Positions 56,043-64,000 of a DNA stretch of 64,000 nt are shown in pieces. The position numbers and the translations under genes were made by a program. The notes under the pieces were generated by a model that had not been told where the DNA came from, made no database searches, and saw only the letters and a list, made by a program, of their open reading frames with translations. The stretch's first letter is position 1. Every line of letters starts with the position of its first letter. This stretch comes from Rhexocercosporidium sp. MPI-PUGE-AT-0058 (taxonomy: Eukaryota > Ascomycota > Leotiomycetes > Helotiales). Where the stretch lies: NCBI GenBank assembly GCA_020746875.1, contig JAGTJL010000009.1, positions 186,001 through 250,000 of the forward strand. Direction: 5' to 3'.

Positions 56043-57473
56043 TTCATCCCCATGGACTTCACACAAGCTCCATAATGTCTTCCTCGTCTTTCTGCGATAG
56101 ACTAGAGCCTTTCTCTTCTTTTTCTCCAACTGCGATGATTTTCCGAGATTTTTCAATGCGTTGACCTTTGCGCTGGCTGGCTGGCTGTGTATGGTGATCC
56201 TGGCATGGATGGATGGGTGGGACGAACAGACATATGGAAACACAATTCCTTTCAAATGATTGACATAACATGACATCAAAAGCTTGCTTCGGGTTCGGGC
56301 TCAGATGCATGGCAAGCATCCCTCTTCGCTCTTCGATGATTTGGCATGATGAGATAATTGGATGGAGAGAGGATTGATGGCGGCGGGCTTGTGTATTTAT
56401 CAATCTTTTAGCTGATACTTTCTGAGTTAGCAGAGTTGATAGACAAGTAGGCTAGCTGGCTTACAGATAAATGGACATCATCCTCTTCTTCTACTTCCTC
56501 AGATACTGTACCTCATACATTTGATACTCTGTTATGTCTGCGTGTGAGGTATTCTTAAGTATGCCAGTTCCTACTTGTTTGAATCTTTTTCTCCCAGTCC
56601 CGCCGAAGCTAGTCACATCAATCAATTAATCAATCAAAATACATGAGGAGCGGCACGAGTGAAGTTGAAATATTTTTTGCTTTCCATTTGCTATGCAGGT
56701 ACGAACGCTCACTCAGCATACGCAGAGTATAAGACCCAGCCAAGTCAATCAACCACGCTAGCTATAAGCAAGCAGTACCGCGGTCATGATGTGTCGTCTT
56801 CAAGTCCTCGTCAATGAATGCAATGCCTGAACGCCATGCTCCGTTGACGAACCTGAACCAAAACCCAAGCAGAAGATCTGAGCCAGCAAGCACATAGCGC
56901 AGATCAGACCAGACCAGACCCGGATCAGACCCACCAGACGACATCGCAACGGATACCGCAGCACCGTGCCCTATCATAAGCAAGAAAACGAAATCAATCG
57001 CCAACTTTTCCACACCAGGCGTCTCACTCTCATGTCCCAATACCCTATCCTATCCTATCCTATCCACGGAGAAAAGCTTCAAAGCCTCTCGATCCAAATG
57101 GACTAGATACTGATGTGATATGGTATGACAACACCCCACAGAACAAATAAGCGAAACTCGATTCGATACATACATACATGGAAAAACACATTCGAAAAAA
57201 AGGAGAAATTTGGTAAAAGCTCATGACAACTCATAAACATTAAAAACCAAGAAAGCGAAACATGCGTCGGGACTTTTGGTGATATCTATCGGTGGTAGGC
57301 TTTTGAATTAATTTTGTTTTGTCTATCCACTGGTATTGAGGCGTAGGTGGAGCAAGGAGCCGAGACGAGAAGGAGATCGTGTATAAGTCGAGAGAAAGAG
57401 AGAGGCCAGGGATGCTCTTTCGAGACATGCCGTCCTCTGCGTATATTTGTGTAGTTCGTTAAGTCGCACCGAA
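56043..57473. other. Intergenic, convergent 3' flanks
   Basis: This 1.4-kb interval lies between the DUF6699-like and CRF1-like stops. It contains a (CCTAT)n array at 57044-57065 and a short TACATACATA run near 57170. No gene is seen. Confidence 0.45.
57044..57065. repeat. (CCTAT)n microsatellite
   Basis: Four consecutive CCTAT units plus CC lie in the convergent intergenic region. Confidence 0.8.
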
Positions 57474-59104
57474 TCACATCGTGAGGCCTCTAGTTCGCTT
57501 CACAGCAGCAGGTCGTTCGTCACCATTAAACTTGCGCTTTTTGTTCGCGTTGTATGGTGTTGGGCTCGCAGGACTCGATTCGAAGGGAACCGGTCTCTTC
57601 TTCTTGCGGACGGGGGTGATGGGTGTGTTGGCGTGTTGGAGTCGACCGGCTTTGACGCCACGGATGGTTCCCTCTAGGTGAGAACTGCCGAAGGCGAGGG
57701 ACTCGCGGGTGACGGAGGTGCGGTTGAGAAGCTGATGACGGTTCTGATTGAAGCGGAAGGCACCGACGGTACCACTGCTGAAGTGATCGAGGAGCGGATG
57801 GACTTGGTCTTCGCTTCTGGCGGTCGTGGGACGTGCGGGTGTGGAAGATGGTGCACCAGGGGTATCTTCTGCACCAGTAGGGGACTCATCAGATGGTTCG
57901 ACGTCCTCTTCATCATCGGATTCCTGGTTCCCAAAGTTGAGAAGGTCGTCGATGTTCCAGAGATCCTCATCATCACAATCAGACCCAGCTACGGAAGAGC
58001 TGTCTTGATTCTCAATTGTTCCATTGGCATCAACGTATGTCCAAGGGTAGAATGCCTCTGGGCCTCCAATGGCTTGACCAGATATGTTATCACTGAAAGG
58101 ATCTGACATCATAGCACTCATCATGATATTGCCAGAGTTGCTGATCATTGGGGATTCCTGGAGCACGTTTCTTTGAGGTGTTGTCATGGGAGTAGCACGG
58201 GATTGCATCTCATACTGCTCTCTGAAGCGACGCATATTGAAGACCTTCACCTTGGTAGAAGTGATGTCGGCCATAGCGTAGGGGGTGTCGCTGTTGTGGG
58301 TCCAAGACGCGAGGACAGGTGCACGGAAAACTCTGCGTCGGGTGACTTCCTCAGATGAGGTTGAGGCTTCTGATATCGCTCGAAGGACAGATCTCTGTGG
58401 GGGGATGAACCGGGAAGAAAGGTCTTCTTCATCAGTTGTCATTCCTGATTCATCGGCTGAAAATTATTAGCATTAGCCTAGGTAACAATCAATGATGGTT
58501 ACCCACAATCATAACCACTTGAATCAGAGCTGGCATCACTAGATTCTTCCAGATCTTCGTCGGTCTCAGCTTCTCCATAGAAGAAGCCATCATCAGAGAA
58601 TTGTCCATTGATATCATCTGCCTCAATCTGTCGGAGCAAATGTGGATCAATCTCGTTCTTGTCAACGAAAAGATCCGGCCAGAATTCATCAGCGTCAGAA
58701 TCACCGATGGTCTCGCTCTCACTTTCAACCGGTGATTCCCAATGAACATGCTTCTCAATCGCAGCATCCTCATCGTAGGATTCGTTCACAGAGCTGCTCT
58801 TCTGGATGGCTTGGTCGAAAAATTCTCCATCAAGTGGTGCGGCATCACCTTGGAATGAAAAACCTTCCCATTGTCCATATTCTTCATACGGCCGAGGAAT
58901 TACGGGGATCTCTTCGCCTTCCGACGAGATGATTGCCCGCTCCTCAGCCACCTCAACATTTGGCTCATCGTCTTCGCTGCCGGAAATATCGTCAACCCCA
59001 CCATAATCGGAGTCGGAGTCGGAATCCTGGGATTGTGGTGGACTGCTCTGCGGTGTCTTTTGTGCAGGCGGCGGGGTTGATCTGTGTCGCATGTTTCGAG
59101 ACAT
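57474..59104 (-). CDS. IFH1/CRF1-like transcription cofactor
   Basis: Two minus-strand exons, 59104-58507 and 58456-57474, encode 526 aa. The GTGGGT...TTTTCAG intron joins S-G-Y-D-S-D-E-S-G-M-T-T-D-E-E-D-L, which reads straight through. The first half is very acidic with Ser (D-S-D-S-D-S-D-Y-G-G) and contains H-V-H-W-E-S-P and F-W-P-D-L-F-V-D-K-N-E-I-D-P-H. The T-T-D-E-E-D-L block, a P-x-R-S-V-L-R stretch and P-V-L-A-S-W-T-H-N-S-D-T-P-Y-A-M resemble the CRF1 domain of Ifh1/Crf1, cofactors of Fhl1 at ribosomal protein genes under TOR control. The C-terminus is basic with K-K-K-R-P and K-K-R-K-F nuclear-signal-like runs. The family call rests on pattern, without a profile search. Confidence 0.65.
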
Positions 59105-61690
59105 TTTGACTGTCTGCTTTTGTGGTGGTAAATTTGCAGGTGGGGTGAGTGTGTGATGTAATTGGCGGTGAAGGGAAGAAAGTGTGGTACCGGGTCCGCA
59201 AATGGTTCTATGGTCCAGACAACTTGTGTGTGTGTCAATTCGAGTCTATTAAGACTATCGAGATATGTAGGAGGAGGGGAGGGGTTGCTGAATGTTCGAA
59301 TTCGAGGGATCGAGAGGGGGAGGTGGATCGATCGGGTTGGAGTCCACTCCTCGAGGCAGAGAGCGTCACTCTGTAAATTTTGTTGTATTGGGCAAACTCT
59401 TCGTCGCAGGCTACTGCGGGATTAGACAGTAAGAGTCTGGGTACTTCGTCGAGGTCGATAATTATTGAAAGTCTCGTGGGCTGAAGGACTACGGACGTGC
59501 TGGGTTCGCACGCCCGCAGTGGGCGTTCACAGCTCAGCGATAGCCTGTGGCATGATTTCGACGAAGGGTAGGGTATTGGGGGTGAGGTTTAGAGGTTGTG
59601 TAGTGTGACTTCGTTGTCTGTTTGAGGATTGGGTTTGGTGGTAGAAGAGGGAAAAAAAGATGATGCGGCGACGGTGGAGGACATATATTTTTCGCTTAGC
59701 CGTCGACTGCCCGCACTAGTCTGATAGTGGGGCCCAAACCTGGACAGGGATTGGCCTCACGAGGAAGGAAGGAAGGACTGGCTGGCTCACTCCGTCTCGT
59801 CCGTCTCCATGTCGAGCATTCAGTCATCGTCTCCCCGGCCTGTGATTGGAGGGCTGGTCTCTTCACCGCTACAAATGGCGGGCAAGGGCCAGTTTTGCCT
59901 TATGTACCGCACTGGTATTCGTCACAGCAAGGCTCTATTATGGGGAGAAAGAGCAGGAGAGAGGGGTACAGCGTTTGTGTTTGAGTCTATTCGCCCAATG
60001 AAAAGAAAGGTTTTTATGACGAGCTTTACTTTGGACAGTAGGGGAGGGGGGCGAGCCGCCTAGAGGCCAGGCCGGAGGAGTCAGTGCTCTGAAGGCTCAC
60101 GACCCCTCACACGATCCTCACACGCTGTCATTTCATTTGTCATTTTGCTTGACTGGATGTGAGGGGGTTTCGTCTGTCCACAACGTTTCCATTCGCAAAA
60201 TTATAAACGGCTCTGTTTGAAATACGCCCGAGGTCGAGATTACTGAGGAGGAGCCGGCCACAGACGGTAGAGGCCGGATGGCCTGAAGGTGTTTGACAAC
60301 GACTTCTTTAAATTTTAGTTTATAATTATTTGAATAAGACACTAAAAAAGATTAATAGAGAATAGATTAAACATTAAATAAAAAAAAGTATACGTTCTGA
60401 GCTTGGGGAATAAATATACTTGAGCTAGATTCAGCTTCGAATTCAATCATCATAATCTCAGCTGCACTCTGTAGAAAGATTTGCAGGCGAGAAAACATTA
60501 AGCGGTGCCCCCCCAGACTCCATCAGAAGTTCTCAAAAGCACCCCGTCACAATTCAGAGACGGCTGTAAGCTGCAAACTATCTCAACTCCATCGATCAAA
60601 GAATCTCTGCAACTTTTATCTTGCACTGCGGGGGCTCTCCATTCTATATATCGTCAGGGCTAGGGCAAAAATTACCTCATCCTTTCTACATCATTTCGAT
60701 GTCTTGAGGCTAATGTGCGGTTGCTTGCTCCGAGCCCTCCAGTTGTAGAAGTCCGTTACGGGAGTTATGCATTTATGCAACCGCAAGCGAGCTATTGTGC
60801 AAGAATATGACGACGCCCAGCAGAGATCATGGAGATGACATCAAAACAGCCGTGAAATCCGGAGCTATTATTCAATTCAGAGCCTCAACGGAGGTACTTC
60901 TTCTTGAGTCTCGCAGCCAACTCGTCTGTTTCCCCGGAATAAATTCAAAAGGGCAACGCCGACCGGAACACGATGATCGGCAGTCACTTGAGATGTCAAA
61001 CCTAGCCAACCATGTTGACCGAGGAGACTCGCCTTTCCCAATGGAGGACTAGTCTCCCGGATATCAACAAGGCTTAGAGACGTTAAGATTCTCACTAGTA
61101 GTCGGAATGACCTCAAGTCAATTTCTTGTTTCTATATTCGGCCTGCTTGCTTCTTGGGCATCTCGTAAGAGTAGCTGCCTCTGCCTCGCTCGTGCTAAAA
61201 TGTGTTAAGAAGTGGTGAAATTTGGTTCTTCTGAGGCTTGAGCTCTTCTCTTGTAATTCTGGCGCTGGATTCTTCTCGTACGCCTCGAGTTACCTAGTAC
61301 GGATTGGGGGCTTTCTCAAAATCAGGGTCCAGAAAGATTTATCCGGGTTTGACATTAAGTGTTCATATTGCCATGACATGGGGGGAGGCATGGGCTTCCC
61401 CTTGTTGGTCGAGTGGATGCTGGCAAATTGTTCCTTTGTTTCCCCGAGGCTGGGGAAATACGAGGTGATGTTTATCAGTTGCCTCAAGAATCATAGTCTC
61501 CATTTTAGTCAATGCCGATACGATATTTCCTTTCTGTCGATGTCTGTTTATTGAGTATATAAACCCCTCGAGCACCCCTCAACTATCTCATCATTCAAAC
61601 ACATCCAAACAAACTTCCACAACTTCCTCACTCTACAACTACAACACAATTCTTCGACTCTACCGATCCACAAACTATAACATCTTCACA
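59105..61690. other. 2.6-kb divergent upstream region
   Basis: The CRF1-like promoter is on the left and the PhiA-like promoter on the right. The middle (60300-60420) is a very AT-rich patch. Frames at 59727-60063 and 60795-61052 show no recognisable content. A TATA box at 61556-61563 belongs to the PhiA-like gene. Confidence 0.45.
61556..61563 (+). promoter_or_regulatory. TATA box of the PhiA-like gene
   Basis: TATATAAA lies 128 bp upstream of the ATG at 61691, and the stretch after it is a C/A-rich leader, as in highly expressed fungal secreted-protein genes. Confidence 0.6.
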
Positions 61691-62418
61691 ATGTTCACCA
61701 AAGCCGCCATCGTCTCTGCCCTCGCCGGCCTCGCTGTTGCAGCACCAACGCCCAGTGCCCCCAACCCAAACGTATTTTCCGTAATCCTCAACCATAGCAC
61801 CGCCCCCATTCATCTTGCCGGTGTTTCCGCCAAAGGATACAACTTCAACGTCAACAACGGCACAGGTACTTACTGCCCATCTGGAACAATCGACTGCTCC
61901 TTAGGTACGTCTTTATACTTCTTTGACCCCTGCAATATCCAAAGCTAATATTCGTTCCTAGCCGGTGAAGTGACCGTATTCGCCTACAACCCCGACAGCC
62001 AAACCCTATCCCTAGATGTCGTCGTCCCAGGTGGTCAACAAGCATTCGTCCGTGCCGATGGATCTCTGGGATTCACCATTCCCCACAGTGCTGCGATCCC
62101 CGAAGGTGCATCGATAGGACCATTCCAATTCACTCCTCAAGAAACAGATGGTACCGTGGGCCAGTTGATGTTTGAGACCCAAGGTTTCAATGCCTGCAAG
62201 ACTGGAGAGACCGGTCCTACAGGCTTTGATGTCTACCAGCTGTATGCCGCTGCTGTCGAATCAGAGGCTCAGTTGGAGAAGGAGTGTATCGATGTCGGTT
62301 TCTGTAAGCTGCCCCCCAAGAACTACTTCATGGTCAATTCGCTCTCACGAAAACCTAATGCTAATTCGCTACAGTGACTTCAACATGGACTGGTCCTATC
62401 GCATACGAGTACGCTTAG
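61691..62418 (+). CDS. phiA: PhiA-like secreted cell-wall protein
   Basis: Three exons, 61691-61904, 61962-62303 and 62375-62418, encode 199 aa. The last intron (GTAAGC...GCTAATTCGCTACAG) changes the C-terminus from read-through to F-L-T-S-T-W-T-G-P-I-A-Y-E-Y-A. A signal peptide of about 18 residues (A-A-I-V-S-A-L-A-G-L-A-V-A-A) is clear. The fold motifs follow PhiA-type wall proteins: V-S-A-K-G-Y-N-F-N-V, T-Y-C-P-S-G-T-I-D-C-S, V-V-V-P-G-G-Q-Q-A-F-V-R-A-D-G-S-L, and H-S-A-A-I-P-E-G-A. In Aspergillus PhiA is needed for phialide and conidium development; relatives are abundant secreted proteins. No GPI signal is seen at the C-terminus. A TATA box precedes the gene. Confidence 0.83.
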
Positions 62419-62879
62419 AGGGACGCTCTCCAGCTTGAAACTCAACAGTGAGAGGAGTAATTGCCTTGATTTCTCACCCGCATAGCGAACCATATTTTCC
62501 AGAACTCTCCTTAAAGCGCACGGCGTTGATAGCATTTCATCTGCATTGTATATACTTTCTGCGTACATAATGTTAAAATTTAATTCACCTAAGTATCCTG
62601 TCTCCCCCGTCCAACCATCAAACAAAATAAAGTCCCAATCAAAACGCAGCTTCTTCGCCAGGATCCCAGTACCATCACCCTCACAAACTTTGTGTGACCA
62701 ACTTGACATATGCAACATCCAATTCCGGTCCCAAAAAAGAGACCCGGTTAAATTCACTTCTCTGAGTCTTGACGCTTGGCAGCCCGCCAATACCAGCAGT
62801 CAACAAGAAAGCTGGCACCCCAAACCACTTCCTCGGTTGTCACAGACACAACAAAAGTCGAGAGCCCTTCTCATCTCGA
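62419..62879. other. Intergenic, convergent 3' flanks
   Basis: This lies between the PhiA-like stop and the stop of the Ras-like gene. No gene is seen. Confidence 0.5.
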
Positions 62880-63749
62880 TCACATAACCTCACAACCCCC
62901 CTCACTCAACCCTCCCGTTCCCTCTTTCTTCCCACTCATCGCAGCCGTACGACAAATATCTTCGAAGACCTCATGAACCAACTCGCCCGTAACAGCACTA
63001 CACTCTAGATACCGATCACATCTCATCTCCTGAGCGATGCGATATGCTTCTTGCGGGTATATGATACCATTCTCGTCGTCTTCGCTGCGTAGATCGCGTT
63101 TGAGACCGAGGAAGAGGATTGGAAGCTCTTTTTGAACTGTGAAGATGCGTTTGATTTCTTGGATCCACTAGGAGGTAAGTTAGACAATTAGGAATCTTAA
63201 AAGAGGGGGAATGGAAAGATGTTTGTGATCTGATGGGCTGATTGCGGCCTTTCATGATGAATAATGCACTTTGGATATGAAAGGCTTGGCGAGATTTGAG
63301 GACAGAAATGAGATCAAGAACCTACGAATCTTTGAGCGTGAATGAGAGAAAGTCGAGATGAGATATCGTAGCATAATACTATGACATCTGGCTGTAACAG
63401 AGTCCAGTTCTCCGGACTAGAAGTGTCGTAGAATTCGAATCGGTAGGGACGATTGAAGAAGGTGATGTCAAAGACGAAGGGCTGGTTGCCATCTCGGAGG
63501 AGAGTGATGGGACCTTTCTTGTCGTGTGATGTTGAGCCTTGGCTTATACGTCTGTATGATTGCCATGTAAGCTTCTGAAGGGAAACATATATGAGGGCAA
63601 TGGTGTGAACAAGGAGGTAAGGGAGATAGGTGGATTGCTGGATGAGGGGCCTGCCCTCGAGGCAATACGTACGATAGGAACGTCGATTTGCCAGTATCGG
63701 CATCACCAAGAAGCAATATGGAAACTTCAGGCGTCTCAAGATCCGCCAT
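62880..63749 (-). CDS. Divergent Ras-like small GTPase, putatively prenylated
   Basis: Three minus-strand exons, 63749-63669, 63574-63326 and 63167-62880, encode 205 aa. The P-loop G-D-A-D-T-G-K-S-T is at about 15-23. After the first splice the effector region is atypical (L-T-W-Q-S-Y-R-R-I), then F-D-I-T-F-F-N-R-P-Y-R-F-E-F-Y-D-T takes the place of the usual switch II D-x-x-G. The base-recognition N-K-x-D is degenerate (L-G-L-K-R-D-L-R), while E-C-S-A-V-T-G keeps the SA motif. The C-terminus C-E-V-M is a CAAX box suited to farnesylation. This family is widespread in ascomycetes but uncharacterised as far as I know. The first donor choice (tac/GTATTG) is set by frame, and a GTACGT alternative four bases upstream breaks it. 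Confidence 0.75.
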
Positions 63750-64000
63750 ATCGAATTATTTACATCTCATCTCATCCTCCTCATCGGCGCGAAATCCCAA
63801 AAGACTTAAAACCATCCTCAAGCCACTAAAAAGCAAGTCTCTTCACGTGGAGATAAGATAACGGCTTTGGCACCGGCGCCCCCCACTACAGTAGCTTACC
63901 CCTCTGCCCCTCCACCAAAAATACCAACCCGCTTCTAATTCTCCCGGTCTCACATGCGGTCGTTCTTTATCGACCATTCCCTGTGCCACGTTCTGTTTGT
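63750..64000. other. Upstream region of the Ras-like gene, to window end
   Basis: This is promoter DNA of the leftward gene and possibly of a rightward gene starting beyond the window. No coding region is visible. Confidence 0.5.

Noticed and set aside
62304..62377. Read-through C-terminus of the PhiA-like protein
   Set aside because: A GTAAGC donor, GCTAAT branch and CTACAG acceptor restore the family's W-x-G-P-x-A-Y-x-Y end.

Overview
The window comes from the nuclear genome of a filamentous ascomycete (Pezizomycotina; Leotiomycetes is only a guess). The basis is dense single genes on both strands, introns mostly of 48-60 nt with GT-AG ends and CTAAC/CTGAC branch sites, and fungus-specific families: tetraspanin, RO-10, ERG28, SidF-like acyltransferase, PhiA-like wall protein, DUF3468-type regulator and CRF1/IFH1-like cofactor. 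I see no rRNA, tRNA, CRISPR array, plasmid feature or autonomous transposon. I rebuilt 29 gene models by reading splice sites and checking that every exon set closes in frame.

Left part (1-17.5 kb): tetraspanin (cut by the window edge), TRM61 tRNA methyltransferase, mitochondrial serine O-acetyltransferase, a roadblock/LAMTOR2-like Ragulator subunit, a possible small membrane protein, tandem-domain glyoxalase I (with a GC-AG intron), a C2HC-finger/AT-hook protein, the divergent pair dynactin p24 (RO-10) and ERG28, and galactose-1-phosphate uridylyltransferase. The shared TRM61/serine-acetyltransferase promoter carries a 252-bp MITE with near-perfect 34-bp terminal inverted repeats and a 5-bp target duplication.

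Middle part (18-35 kb): a MEMO1 homologue divergent from folylpolyglutamate synthase, an INSIG-like ER protein and an AMMECR1 homologue. MEMO and AMMECR1 are partners in prokaryotes (the AmmeMemoRadiSam association), and here they lie about 5.6 kb apart on the same strand. Then follow a tiny three-exon secreted protein, 3-hydroxyanthranilate dioxygenase, an intracellular GH105 hydrolase, GET3, and a NiCoT nickel transporter whose reading frame needs an 11-nt micro-exon.

Right part (36-64 kb): a bZIP protein with an upstream coding-like exon separated from it by one in-frame stop, a fungal regulator without a visible DNA-binding domain, CDK7/Kin28 divergent from a SWIRM protein across 2.36 kb of low-complexity DNA, a SidF-like hydroxyornithine acyltransferase with a peroxisomal C-terminus and an exact SreA-type GATA motif upstream, 6-phosphogluconolactonase, a DUF6699-like protein, an IFH1/CRF1-like protein, a PhiA-like secreted wall protein and a divergent Ras-like GTPase. 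Most genes are housekeeping. The points of interest are gene structure, regulation and the MEMO/AMMECR1 linkage, not a biosynthetic cluster.
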